Shown one piece after another: positions 8,963 to 18,394 of a stretch of 64,000 bases of DNA (the first letter of the stretch is position 1; each line of letters starts with the position of its first letter). Made by a program: the position numbers and the translations under genes. Origin of the DNA: Saprospiraceae bacterium (GTDB taxonomy: Bacteria > Bacteroidota > Bacteroidia > Chitinophagales > Saprospiraceae); the NCBI GenBank assembly GCA_028279185.1, contig JANQSS010000205.1, positions 1-64,000 of the forward strand. The letters are read 5' to 3'. Below the pieces are notes generated by a model. It searched no databases, had not been told where the DNA came from, and saw nothing but the letters and a program-made list of their open reading frames with translations.

Positions 8963-10318
8963 TCAGCTGTCGCGCCTTGTCAACAGATCACCAGATTTGT
9001 CCACAATTGCGCCGTCTACAAATACCGTACAGCCTCGACAAAAGGTGCGTCGAACTCGACCGGTCAATGTCACTCCGTCGTATGCTGAAACAGGATGTCG
9101 ATGAAAACAATTTTGATCTGAAACCTCAAATTCGGCGTGAGGGTCAAAGACGACGAGGTCTGCGTCGTATCCCACGTCAATTCGTCCTTTGCAATTGTTT
9201 AACCGCAAGAATTTTGAAGGGGCATAAGACATCTTCTCATGAACTTGTTTTATCGACCAACCGCGTTTGACAGCGCCTGTCCAGACGGAAGGAAGGCTGT
9301 ATTGTAGACTTGAAATTCCACCCCAGGCTTTTTCAAAATTTCCGGTTGTTAATTCCTTCAGCGCTGGTGGTGCAGGTGAGTGGTCCGTGGCGATGAAATC
9401 CAGCGTATCATCTTCCAAAGCGAGCCACAATTTATTTTGATTTTGTTTGTTGCGGATTGGTGGTGCACATTTCATTAGCGTATTTCCATCTTCAATTTCT
9501 TCAGAACTAAAAAACAAATAATGTGGGCAAGTTTCTGCTGTTAATTTGGCGCCACGGTCTTTGGCTCGACGAATTAAATCCAAACTCTCGCTAGCGGATA
9601 CATGAACTATGTGGACAAATATGTCATACGTTTCGCATATATCTATTGCTAATTCTATTGCGTTCGTCTCCCAGGATGACGGTCGCGAATTTAGATAGGC
9701 GTTATATTTTTTGGGGTGTAAATGCAAGTGGTCTGCGGCGGCATGGTGTGCAGATAATTCGCAATGCAATAAGAGTGGAATATTTTTTGATTGTAATATC
9801 GGGGCTACCTTATCCAAATCATCTTTGGTCACATTCGGAAATTCATCAATTCCAGAATGGGTAAGAAATCCTTTTATGCCAAAAATTCCGGCGCTGCCTA
9901 ATTCTGCTATTGAAGGGATGTTTTGAGGGATGACACCTCCGTAAAACCCACAGTTTATAATGCATTTTCCTTTTGCGGCCTTCTGTTTTAGTTGAAGTGC
10001 AGCGGAGTTGACTGTCACTGGATCTGAATTCAGTGGCATATCGATCAAGGTTGTAATTCCTCCTGCGGCAGCGGCAGATGTAGCCGTTTTAAACCCTTCC
10101 CAATGAGTTCGTCCTGGTTCATTGATATGGACATGCGGATCGATCAACCCTGGCATGATGATGTCATCATGACAATCTAAGACGTTGACTTCGCTTGATT
10201 TTGGACCATGCACAATTGCATTAATTTTTCCATCGGAAATAAATACCGTGGCTTCCTGCAGCCCTTCATGCAACAACACATTAGCACTGTAGAGTCCTAT
10301 TCCAACTCCGTCACTCAT
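8963..10318 (-). CDS. allB: allantoinase
   Basis: This amidohydrolase-superfamily enzyme opens the hydantoin ring of allantoin to give allantoate. Metal-site motifs are DPHVHINEPG, the lysine in FGIKGFLTHSG (expected to be carboxylated), LLLHCELS, VHIVHVSAS and DFIATDHSPAP. I chose the ATG at 10318 over one seven codons upstream because it gives a normal N terminus. AAGGAG also lies 9 bp before it, although Bacteroidota rarely rely on that signal. It overlaps the puuD stop by 8 bp. A dihydropyrimidinase or dihydroorotase is less likely given the neighbours. Confidence 0.92.
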   Translation of the reverse strand: MSDGVGIGLYSANVLLHEGLQEATVFISDGKINAIVHGPKSSEVNVLDCHDDIIMPGLIDPHVHINEPGRTHWEGFKTATSAAAAGGITTLIDMPLNSDPVTVNSAALQLKQKAAKGKCIINCGFYGGVIPQNIPSIAELGSAGIFGIKGFLTHSGIDEFPNVTKDDLDKVAPILQSKNIPLLLHCELSAHHAAADHLHLHPKKYNAYLNSRPSSWETNAIELAIDICETYDIFVHIVHVSASESLDLIRRAKDRGAKLTAETCPHYLFFSSEEIEDGNTLMKCAPPIRNKQNQNKLWLALEDDTLDFIATDHSPAPPALKELTTGNFEKAWGGISSLQYSLPSVWTGAVKRGWSIKQVHEKMSYAPSKFLRLNNCKGRIDVGYDADLVVFDPHAEFEVSDQNCFHRHPVSAYDGVTLTGRVRRTFCRGCTVFVDGAIVDKSGDLLTRRDS

Positions 10319-11945
10319 CGATTTTTGCTCCTTGAACAATCCAACGTTTTAATATCGTTCGTTCTTCCTCTGTCATTTTTGTTTTATTTCCAAGCGGCAT
10401 ATTTTTTGAACGAACAGCACGCGTCATGATCTTATTGCTCATAAATTTTATTTGTTCAGGCGTGTCGTACATGACTCCATTTGGCGCTACTTTCCATTCA
10501 TCATCCGTGGGGCTGGCGGAGTGACAAGTCACACACCGTGTTTGAATTACTTCATTTGCTTCTTTAAATGATACGGGTATGGCCATGTCCATTTGATGTT
10601 CGAACGCTGGCGAGATAACATAGGCCAGGACAAAAAGTGTAATAATGGAAATTATCAACAATTTTGTTTGATGAATACCGCGCTCAACTAAATTCCAATA
10701 GTGTTTAATTCCCGCGCTGGCAATTACGATGACCAATAATATAATCCAATTGCTGGGATGCCCATATGTACTCGGAAAGTGATTGCTTATCATTATAAAA
10801 ATGACAGGCAACGTAAAATAATTGTTGTGTAGAGATCGCTGTCCCGCTTTTTTTCCAAGCGAGGCGTCGAGCGGCTCGCCAATTACAGCTGAACGAACCA
10901 TGGCTTTTTGAGCGGGTATAATATTAAAATAGACGTTACCAACCATAATGGCACCGATAATAGCACCAAAGTGAATGTAGGCTGCACGCGGATTAAATAC
11001 ATGGTTCAAAAAATAGGCCATTGCAGCTAGTAACAAAAAACCCACGGTACCGAATAAGAAGGTGTTTTCAATTAATTTTGATTTGCACAACAGATCATAG
11101 ATCGCCCAACCGGAAACAATGCTTAACAGGCTAATGCCGATGGCTTGCAGCACAGTTAGGTCCATTACACTTTGGTCAATCATGTACCCTTTCGCATCCA
11201 TATAATAAACAATGATGAGTAAGGCGAATCCGGTTAAAAATGTGAAGTAAGCTTCGTATTTAAACCAGTGCAAATCCTTCGGAATTTTTTTCGGTGCTAC
11301 TTTATACTTTTCCAAAAAATAAAATCCACCTCCATGTACAGCCCATAAATTACCTGCCAACTCATCGCGAATATTTTTTGTTCGATTTAAGTTGTTTTCG
11401 AGGAAAATAAAGTAAAAGGAAGCCCCTATCCACATGATTCCTGCGACAACGTGTGCCCAACGGACAAGTAGATTTAGCCACTCTTTTACATAGCCTTCCA
11501 TCATTGTGTCTACCACAGAAACATGCAATAAATAAAGCAAAAGAGATACAGGAATTAATACATGAAATACGGATAAAGTCGCTTTATAGGTTTTTATTTT
11601 TTCATCGTAGTCATATTTCTCTCGGAGGCTTAGACGTGTGTCGTTTACTACCCCTTCAATGCTGCGTTTCATTGACCGAAGAGGTATCAAAAGCAAACAC
11701 ATGCCTAGAAATATGAACAAAAAGAGAGGAAAGAACTTGTTCTGCACTATTTTTTGTGAGAAGGGTATGACCTCATTATCCTTTGGGGTGACGTCCTTCG
11801 TTGAGGATTCGAGTGAATCCAATGCTATAGTATCCGTTATTGCGGTGCTGTCGATGGCCGAAGAAATTGAGTCTTGGGTACTGGCGATTTCTGGCAACAG
11901 TAGCCATGACAATAGTAGCAACAGGAAGTATTTGCCAAAGCGCAT
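10311..11945 (-). CDS. puuD: PuuD-type membrane urate hydroxylase with C-terminal cytochrome c domain
   Basis: This enzyme oxidises urate to 5-hydroxyisourate and passes electrons to its own c-type haem rather than to oxygen. I start it at 11945, where a signal peptide (MRFGKYFLLLLLSWLLL) begins, giving 544 aa. The region upstream lies inside xdhC. About 100 residues (signal plus Ser/Thr/Asp-rich linker and one helix) precede the PuuD membrane core, which has RWAHVVAGIMWIGASFYFIF and HNNYFTLPVIFIMISNHFP. The C-terminal haem site is CVTCH (471-475), with Met516 in KNMPLGN as likely axial ligand. It heads the allantoin operon and is divergent from xdhC with only 12 bp between the start codons. 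Confidence 0.9.
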   Translation of the reverse strand: MRFGKYFLLLLLSWLLLPEIASTQDSISSAIDSTAITDTIALDSLESSTKDVTPKDNEVIPFSQKIVQNKFFPLFLFIFLGMCLLLIPLRSMKRSIEGVVNDTRLSLREKYDYDEKIKTYKATLSVFHVLIPVSLLLYLLHVSVVDTMMEGYVKEWLNLLVRWAHVVAGIMWIGASFYFIFLENNLNRTKNIRDELAGNLWAVHGGGFYFLEKYKVAPKKIPKDLHWFKYEAYFTFLTGFALLIIVYYMDAKGYMIDQSVMDLTVLQAIGISLLSIVSGWAIYDLLCKSKLIENTFLFGTVGFLLLAAMAYFLNHVFNPRAAYIHFGAIIGAIMVGNVYFNIIPAQKAMVRSAVIGEPLDASLGKKAGQRSLHNNYFTLPVIFIMISNHFPSTYGHPSNWIILLVIVIASAGIKHYWNLVERGIHQTKLLIISIITLFVLAYVISPAFEHQMDMAIPVSFKEANEVIQTRCVTCHSASPTDDEWKVAPNGVMYDTPEQIKFMSNKIMTRAVRSKNMPLGNKTKMTEEERTILKRWIVQGAKIDE

Positions 11946-11957
11946 ATCTTTATTCCG

Positions 11958-12899
11958 ATGGACTTCTGGGTAAACATACTTGAAATACTGCGGAACGGCA
12001 AGACAGCTGTATTGCTCCAAGTTATTCACAGCGAAGGAAGTAGTCCCGGGCGCGCTGGATTTCATCTCGTTGTAGATAATGACGGAAATATGAAGGGTTC
12101 GATTGGCGGTGGGATAATGGAGTATAAATTGGTGGAAAAAGCTAAGAAAATGCTTATTTCCGGTCGATTTCTTCCATTTATTCAGGAGCAAGTTCATAGT
12201 GCAGAGGGTGGTCGAAATCGGTCTGGAATGATTTGTTCGGGTAAGCAGACGATCGCATTTTATTTTTTAAGCCAGAAGGAAGTACCATGTATTCAAGGTG
12301 TAGTTGAGTCGCTATCAAATAATCTTAGAGTTAGACTTCACTTTAGCGATCAAGGAATAGCACTGATAGGATCTGACGAAGATGTGCACCAAGAGGAATT
12401 GGCACAATGGTCGTACATAAAAGAAGTTGGTTTTGATCAAACCTTATATATCATCGGTGGAGGACACGTTGGATTGGCATTGTCCGAAATTATGAATAAA
12501 CTGGGTTTTTATATCATTCTTATAGATGATCGAGCTGATTTAAATACAGTAGTGAACAATTCATTTGCAAATAAAAAGCTGACAGTTAGTTATGATGAAT
12601 TGCGTAATACGATAGAGCAGGGTGATAATGTATATGTGGCAATTATGACGTTTGGATATCGAACCGATGAAGTTTGTATTAAGCAGTTAATTGATTTGGA
12701 TTTTAACTACCTGGGTGTGATGGGTAGCAGCGAAAAAATGACTAAGCTGCTTGCCTCTTTGCGCGAACAGAGATATAGTGCTGCCCAACTGGCAAAGTTG
12801 CATACGCCTATCGGTTTACCAATTAATAGTAAAACCCCAATGGAAATTGCAATAAGTGTTGCCGCTGAAATAATTTCAATTAAAAACGCAAGTAATTAA
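11958..12899 (+). CDS. xdhC: XdhC family maturation protein (copy 2) for xanthine dehydrogenase
   Basis: This is a 313-aa XdhC. The N-terminal domain has SEGSSPGRAGFHLVV, SIGGGIMEYK and the conserved cysteine in SGMICSGKQ. The C-terminal Rossmann domain begins with LYIIGGGHVGLALSEI. It should load sulfurated molybdenum cofactor into XdhB. It is the first gene of a plus-strand set running through guanine deaminase to xdhAB, and it overlaps the next ORF at TAATG (12897-12901). It is clearly diverged from copy 1 at position 58. Confidence 0.9.
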   Translation: MDFWVNILEILRNGKTAVLLQVIHSEGSSPGRAGFHLVVDNDGNMKGSIGGGIMEYKLVEKAKKMLISGRFLPFIQEQVHSAEGGRNRSGMICSGKQTIAFYFLSQKEVPCIQGVVESLSNNLRVRLHFSDQGIALIGSDEDVHQEELAQWSYIKEVGFDQTLYIIGGGHVGLALSEIMNKLGFYIILIDDRADLNTVVNNSFANKKLTVSYDELRNTIEQGDNVYVAIMTFGYRTDEVCIKQLIDLDFNYLGVMGSSEKMTKLLASLREQRYSAAQLAKLHTPIGLPINSKTPMEIAISVAAEIISIKNASN

Positions 12900-13210
12900 T
12901 GCCCAAGACACAAATTGCAACGACACGACATCCCAATCTGAAAGAATACTTAACTCAACTACGCGAGTTTCGGCTGGATGATATGTTTGAAACTCGGGTA
13001 CTCGGCAGAGCTTATGAAGTAGAGGTCAATGAGTCTACATTTATTGATGATTTTCATTTGGAGGCTACAGCTGTAGGTTCAACACACTATAAGGTGGAAT
13101 TGCGATGGGTTGAAAATAAAATTCTGGCAAACTGTACTTGTCCCTATGATAAGAATTGCAAACATGTAGCGGCTGTCATACTGAAGGATATACGACGAAG
13201 CTCATACTAA
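12899..13210 (+). CDS. small SWIM-type zinc-finger protein
   Basis: This is a 103-aa protein whose last third is a SWIM domain, CxCx6CxH in ANCTCPYDKNCKHVAAVIL. This is a zinc-binding fold usually appended to SWI2/SNF2 helicases or MULE transposases. Nothing else is attached here. Its start overlaps the xdhC stop by one base (TAATG), so it is translationally coupled to a cofactor-maturation gene. The role is unknown; metal or nucleic-acid binding is all the domain supports. Confidence 0.75.
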   Translation: MPKTQIATTRHPNLKEYLTQLREFRLDDMFETRVLGRAYEVEVNESTFIDDFHLEATAVGSTHYKVELRWVENKILANCTCPYDKNCKHVAAVILKDIRRSSY

Positions 13211-13378
13211 GTCTCGAAAATTGAAAAAAAGTATGATTGTGGTTGCCTGAACGAGCGAATATAACGAAGCATCAATTCTTTCGATTGATCCACAAAAAAG
13301 GTACTACATACCTCCAACTAGGAATTTTCAACTTTCCCCCCTATATTGCTGGTTGTGTTCTAGGCTACAAAAGACAAT

Positions 13379-13861
13379 ATGTGTATGACGGATAGAAAAA
13401 AGGAGTTTATGCGGGAGGCTATTCGACTTTCGATAGAGAATGTTAAAAGTGGTAATGGAGGACCCTTTGGTGCCGTCATTGTCAAGGATGGGGAGATTAT
13501 CGCTCGCGGTGCAAATGAGGTGACATCGAGTAATGATCCAACTGCTCATGCTGAAGTGGTTGCCATTCGAAATGCCTGTCGAAACCTGGGTTCGTTTCAG
13601 TTAGAGGGTTGTGAAATATATACCAGTTGCGAACCATGCCCGATGTGCCTAGGCGCAATTTATTGGGCACGACCTGAAAAAATATATTATGGCAATTCAA
13701 AGAAAGATGCGGCTGAGATAAAATTTGATGATGAGTTTATCTATGAGGAAATAGATAAACCATTAACAGAAAGGGATTTACCTATCGAACAACTTTTACG
13801 CGATGAAGCACAAGAAGCATTTATTGCCTGGAAAAAAATGGATGATAAAATTGAATATTAG
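13379..13861 (+). CDS. guaD: guanine deaminase, cytidine-deaminase fold
   Basis: This is a 160-aa zinc deaminase converting guanine to xanthine, the substrate of the XDH encoded next. The zinc site is TAHAEVVAIR and CEPCPMCLGAIYW, with the proton-shuttling Glu in HAE. The tail (EEIDKPLTERDLPIEQLLR) resembles Bacillus-type GuaD rather than tRNA adenosine deaminase. Translation may start at 13379 or two codons later at 13385. A 168-bp gap precedes it, with nothing recognisable; xdhA follows after 36 bp. Confidence 0.9.
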   Translation: MCMTDRKKEFMREAIRLSIENVKSGNGGPFGAVIVKDGEIIARGANEVTSSNDPTAHAEVVAIRNACRNLGSFQLEGCEIYTSCEPCPMCLGAIYWARPEKIYYGNSKKDAAEIKFDDEFIYEEIDKPLTERDLPIEQLLRDEAQEAFIAWKKMDDKIEY

Positions 13862-13897
13862 GTAATCGAAATACTATTGTTTGTTTAGATCAGGATA

Positions 13898-15298
13898 ATG
13901 ATAGAATTCATATTAAACGATAATACGGTTAAGACCGATGAGCGAAGTGGTCAAACCCTTCTCGATTTCATCCGATATCAACGACGCCTCATAGGAACAA
14001 AAATAGGGTGCCGCGAAGGGGATTGTGGTGCCTGCACAATTCTTATCGGTGAGTTAGTCGAAAGTGGTATTCAATATAAGTCAGCTACATCATGTATCAC
14101 ACCCCTCGGAAATGTAGCAGGTAAACATGTTGTTACTGTTGAAGGCATAAATATGGATGTCTTGACACCTTATCAGCAAGCTATGGTTGATGCTTCGGGC
14201 ACGCAATGCGGGATGTGCACGGTTGGTTTTGTCATGTCTTTGGCCGGTTTATGCTTGACTCGAAAATCAATTCAGTATTCGGATGTAATTTCAGCCATCG
14301 ACGGCAATATTTGCAGATGTACAGGGTATAAATCTATTGAACGAGCTGCCTATATTTTATATGAAAAACTGCAAAATAAACCCTCCGGCAGCATAATTCC
14401 GTGGTTGGTTAATAATGAATACATTCCAGCTTATTTTCTAAGTATGGATGAGCGGCTTCGTGCTTTACATAAATTCATTCGAAGCGAGGGCGATACTTTT
14501 ATCGGAGGGGGTACAGACTTACTAGTGCAGAAGCATGATGAAATATTCACCTCTGATATTAATTTAATTTCTGATAATAGTGAGTTAGTTGGAATTTCAA
14601 TAGAAGATAATATTATTGAGATTGGAGCGGCTACGAATACGACAATGTTATTGGATTCCCCGATTCTTAATCAAGTGTTTCCCAAGCTACGTGAGCATTT
14701 GTTGTTAGTATCATCAACACCAATTCGCAATATTGCAACTGTTGGTGGTAATTTTATTAATGCGTCGCCAATTGGTGATTTAACTGTATTTTTTATCGCA
14801 TTAAATACGACAATTGAGTTGGCGGCACAGAATGACACATCGCGTGAAATTTTATTAAAAGACTTGTATTTGGATTATAAGAAGCTCGATATGCACGACG
14901 GTGAACACATGAAGAAGTTACGTTTTCAAATACCGGACAAACCCATACTTTTTAATTTTGAAAAGGTGAGTAAAAGGCGATATCTCGACATAGCGACTGT
15001 CAATACTGCGGCATGCTTCAAAATAGACGAGGAAGAATGTATCGTAGATGTACATATTTCAGCTGGAGGAGTCGGTCCAGTTCCGATGTACTTAAACGAG
15101 ACGTGCCAATTCTTGATAAGAAAGAAGGTGACGCATCAAAACATGAAGACAGCCTTGGAAACGGCACAAAAAGAGATTAGTCCAATTAGCGATGTACGCG
15201 GGTCCGCTCAGTACAAAAGACTCCTACTAAATCAGTTGTTGCGAGCACATTTTTTCACTTTATTTCCTGACCTGGTAGCTATAAACAGTAGCATATGA
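13898..15298 (+). CDS. xdhA: xanthine dehydrogenase small subunit XdhA (2Fe-2S plus FAD)
   Basis: This is a 466-aa electron-transfer subunit. N-terminal [2Fe-2S] ligands are in GCREGDCGACTILIG, and the second cluster is in CGMCTVGF and NICRCTGYKS. The FAD domain (from about residue 195) has FIGGGTDLLVQ and PIRNIATVGGNFINASPIGD. C-terminal residues close the CO_deh_flav_C domain. It passes electrons from the Mo subunit to NAD or another acceptor. The stop overlaps the xdhB start (ATGA, 15295-15298), consistent with equal production of both subunits. Confidence 0.95.
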   Translation: MIEFILNDNTVKTDERSGQTLLDFIRYQRRLIGTKIGCREGDCGACTILIGELVESGIQYKSATSCITPLGNVAGKHVVTVEGINMDVLTPYQQAMVDASGTQCGMCTVGFVMSLAGLCLTRKSIQYSDVISAIDGNICRCTGYKSIERAAYILYEKLQNKPSGSIIPWLVNNEYIPAYFLSMDERLRALHKFIRSEGDTFIGGGTDLLVQKHDEIFTSDINLISDNSELVGISIEDNIIEIGAATNTTMLLDSPILNQVFPKLREHLLLVSSTPIRNIATVGGNFINASPIGDLTVFFIALNTTIELAAQNDTSREILLKDLYLDYKKLDMHDGEHMKKLRFQIPDKPILFNFEKVSKRRYLDIATVNTAACFKIDEEECIVDVHISAGGVGPVPMYLNETCQFLIRKKVTHQNMKTALETAQKEISPISDVRGSAQYKRLLLNQLLRAHFFTLFPDLVAINSSI

Positions 15299-17547
15299 AA
15301 AATATCGACGCCGTTGGTCATGTTCGAGGAGAATCGATATATGTCGATGATATACCCGTTCGAGTAGGCACATTGTTTGCGTTAGCATATTGTTCATCTA
15401 GTGCACATGCGAGAATTAATCGTGTTGACTATTCGAAGGCAGAAGAGGCCGAAGGTATCCATCGAATCATTACACATAAGGATATTCCTGGCGAAAATCA
15501 GATTGGCGGAATCATACTGGATGAGCCACTTTTGGCAGTTGACGAAATTCATTTCTGGGGCCAACCAATTGCAATTATATTAGCTGAATCGGAATATTTG
15601 GCGCGACAGGCACGAAAATTAATTGAAATTGATGTAGAAGAACTTCATGTAATTACTAACCCGCGTGAAGCTCGAAAACAAAATAAATTAATTCATCCAC
15701 CACGCACATTTTCAATAGGAGATGTTGATAATACATTTAATAAATGTGCCCATATTTTTGAAGGTCGTGCGGACAGCAATGGACAAGAACATCTATACAT
15801 TGAAACGCAAGGTGCGTATGCCTATCCGGGTGAGAATGATAAACTATTCATAGTTTCATCAACCCAGGGTCCAACAGCCGTACAACGAACGGCAGCTCGC
15901 GTATTAAGTGTGCCGATGCACCAAATTGAAGTGGATGTGACGCGGCTTGGCGGCGGATTTGGCGGCAAAGAAGATCAGGCGACAAGCTTTGCAGTTATGG
16001 TTGCCCTAGCTAGTAAAATTACCAAGCGTCCGGTCAAGTACGTCGTGCACAGGATGGATGACATGAAAATGACGGGGAAACGCCATCCCTATAGCTCAGA
16101 TTATAAAATTGGCTTGTCCGAGGATTATAAAATATTAGCGTACGAGGCAACATTCCATCAAAATGCCGGAGCGGCAGCTGATTTGTCGCCGGCGGTTCTG
16201 GAACGAACGCTTTTTCATGCGACAAATGCATATTTTATTCCAAATGTCAAGGTGACGGCATATTCTTGTAAAACAAATTTACCCCCCAATACAGCATTTA
16301 GAGGATTTGGAGGACCACAAGGAATGTTTGTCATTGAGTCAGCAATTCAACATGCAGCCAGATCTCTTGGTGTAAAGAAACGAACCATTCAACATATAAA
16401 TTTATTGGATAACGGGAACGAATTTCCCTATGGACAAGTTGTTGACCAATGCCAAGCTAAAACTTCCTGGAATGAGTCGAATGAAAAATTTAATATAGAA
16501 AAATTAGAATTCGGTGTTTTAAAGTTTAACGCTGAAAATAAACTATATAAAAAGGGTATTGCTTGTATGCCTATTTGTTTTGGAATTTCCTTTACGAATA
16601 CGATGATGAATAACGCACGGGCGCTTGTGCACGTATACCAGGACGGAAGTGTGGGCATCAGTACTGGTGGTGTTGAAATGGGGCAAGGCTTAAATACAAA
16701 AATGGTTCAAGTCACCGCCGAAGCATTTAATATATCGGCAAAAAGAGTGAAAATTGAGACAACGAATACAACGCGAATCGCCAATACGTCTCCCTCGGCA
16801 GCAAGTGCAACGTCGGATTTAAATGGTAAGGCTTTACAAAAAGCGATACGTTCTATTATGACGCGTTTACTATTGGTCGCCCGACAAGAATTAGGCGTGG
16901 AATACCACCAACTGGATTTTAAAAATGAACACATATTTATTGATGGAGAAAAATCAGACCTGCATTGGGAACAATTAATTTCTATTGCACATCAACAACG
17001 GGTAAACCTATCTGAACATGCTCATTATGCGACGCCGATTATACACTTTGATAAATCGAAAGAAAAGGGCCACCCTTTCGCTTACCATGTATATGGAAAT
17101 TCGATTACAACTGTGACTGTCGATTGCCTGCGTGGCATTTATGAAATTGATGATGTCAAAATTGTACATGATTTTGGAAAGAGTATGAATATGGATGTTG
17201 ACTTAGGGCAAATCGAAGGTGGTTTGGTACAAGGTATAGGTTGGATGACCATGGAAGAATTGGCCTATGGCGATGATGGTCGACTCCTGTCAAATGCACT
17301 ATCAACCTATAAAATCCCGGATATATATTCCGTACCTAAAACGATCGATGTCAAACCGTTAAAAACGGATGGTCACGATTTGGCTATATTGAAGTCAAAA
17401 GCGGTGGGTGAGCCGCCATTGATGTATGGTATAGGTGCTTACTTCGCTATTCAGAATGCCGTGCTGGCATTTAACCCAAATGCGAACCTCGTCTTCGATG
17501 CCCCATTTACCCCGGAGAAAGTTTTGTTGGCATTGTACGGGGAATAA
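15295..17547 (+). CDS. xdhB: xanthine dehydrogenase large molybdopterin subunit XdhB
   Basis: This is a 750-aa Mo subunit that hydroxylates hypoxanthine or xanthine to urate. Cofactor and active-site motifs are VTRLGGGFGGKEDQA, the substrate-contact motif FRGFGGPQGMF, GGVEMGQGLNTK, and KAVGEPPLMYGIGAY with the catalytic Glu. Length and motif order match two-subunit bacterial XDH. There is no Tat signal, so unlike IorB this enzyme is cytoplasmic. It ends 13 bp before the convergent SRPBCC gene. Confidence 0.95.
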   Translation: MKNIDAVGHVRGESIYVDDIPVRVGTLFALAYCSSSAHARINRVDYSKAEEAEGIHRIITHKDIPGENQIGGIILDEPLLAVDEIHFWGQPIAIILAESEYLARQARKLIEIDVEELHVITNPREARKQNKLIHPPRTFSIGDVDNTFNKCAHIFEGRADSNGQEHLYIETQGAYAYPGENDKLFIVSSTQGPTAVQRTAARVLSVPMHQIEVDVTRLGGGFGGKEDQATSFAVMVALASKITKRPVKYVVHRMDDMKMTGKRHPYSSDYKIGLSEDYKILAYEATFHQNAGAAADLSPAVLERTLFHATNAYFIPNVKVTAYSCKTNLPPNTAFRGFGGPQGMFVIESAIQHAARSLGVKKRTIQHINLLDNGNEFPYGQVVDQCQAKTSWNESNEKFNIEKLEFGVLKFNAENKLYKKGIACMPICFGISFTNTMMNNARALVHVYQDGSVGISTGGVEMGQGLNTKMVQVTAEAFNISAKRVKIETTNTTRIANTSPSAASATSDLNGKALQKAIRSIMTRLLLVARQELGVEYHQLDFKNEHIFIDGEKSDLHWEQLISIAHQQRVNLSEHAHYATPIIHFDKSKEKGHPFAYHVYGNSITTVTVDCLRGIYEIDDVKIVHDFGKSMNMDVDLGQIEGGLVQGIGWMTMEELAYGDDGRLLSNALSTYKIPDIYSVPKTIDVKPLKTDGHDLAILKSKAVGEPPLMYGIGAYFAIQNAVLAFNPNANLVFDAPFTPEKVLLALYGE

Positions 17548-17560
17548 TTATCTTATTTAT

Positions 17561-18151
17561 TTACTCCTCCACTTCCTCTTGCACATTTTCAATAACCTCC
17601 ACCGCCGGAAAATAATCTGTTGTATTTGATTCAATTAATTTTTTAAGCGCCGTCATATGTTTAATTTCTTGCTTTTTAAAGGAGCCGCCAAGTATATGCA
17701 TCATGGCAAACATAGAACGCATCATCGCATTTTTTCCTTTGACGGTAGACTCTTTTTTAATTTTTGTTTTATTTCCTTCAGAAGAGAAAGATGTTTTTTG
17801 ATCAAAGACCATGACTTCACTATCAAAGTTCAAGGTCATGTGTTCAAAATCCTTCTTTGATGTAATGGTTTCCGTCATGATAAAATCTTCCGGATTATCT
17901 TCCGGCCGGACTACAACTTTGTATTTAGATCCGACTTCGTTTTCTTTACCACTAATGTGTTCAATGCTTTTGAAGCCATCAAGCCATTCGCCAAGCTTGG
18001 ATTGGTCAGCATGTACAGCCCATGCTTCTTTGATGGGCTTGTTTACCGTAACCTCATGATCATATGAGATCGCAGGCTTTATGAAACCAAGTGCGAAAAA
18101 GGCAAGAACGAGCAGTAAAAGTGCTATGAGGATGTATTTCAGAATTTTCAT
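17561..18151 (-). CDS. membrane-anchored SRPBCC (polyketide cyclase/START-like) protein
   Basis: The 196-aa protein has one N-terminal membrane helix (YILIALLLLVLAFFALGF, about 5-22). An SRPBCC fold follows, opening with YDHEVTVNKPIKEAWAVHAD and containing LGEWLDGFKSIEHISG. The acidic tail ends in EVEE. These folds bind lipids or other hydrophobic ligands; no ligand can be named. It is monocistronic and convergent with xdhB, 13 bp away. Confidence 0.75.
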   Translation of the reverse strand: MKILKYILIALLLLVLAFFALGFIKPAISYDHEVTVNKPIKEAWAVHADQSKLGEWLDGFKSIEHISGKENEVGSKYKVVVRPEDNPEDFIMTETITSKKDFEHMTLNFDSEVMVFDQKTSFSSEGNKTKIKKESTVKGKNAMMRSMFAMMHILGGSFKKQEIKHMTALKKLIESNTTDYFPAVEVIENVQEEVEE

Positions 18152-18394
18152 GATGTAATTGTTTTGATCGTTATTTAACTTCTAAGATACGACAATATGG
18201 ACATTTGTGTACAGGTGTTCCCATTAGGAATACGGACTTAGACAACTTAAAGCGGCAAAATCCGAATAACATCTGTTGTGTTAATTCTTTTTTAAAAAAC
18301 GGAAGTCGCTAAACAAATCGCTGTGAGGAAATTAACTTGGCCTAAAATAACTATCTGCTATTAATAACGTTATCGCACAAAAAATAAAGCTTAT

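Noticed and set aside
11946..12197. 84-codon N-terminal extension of puuD
   Set aside because: It lies antisense to xdhC and would bury the signal peptide.
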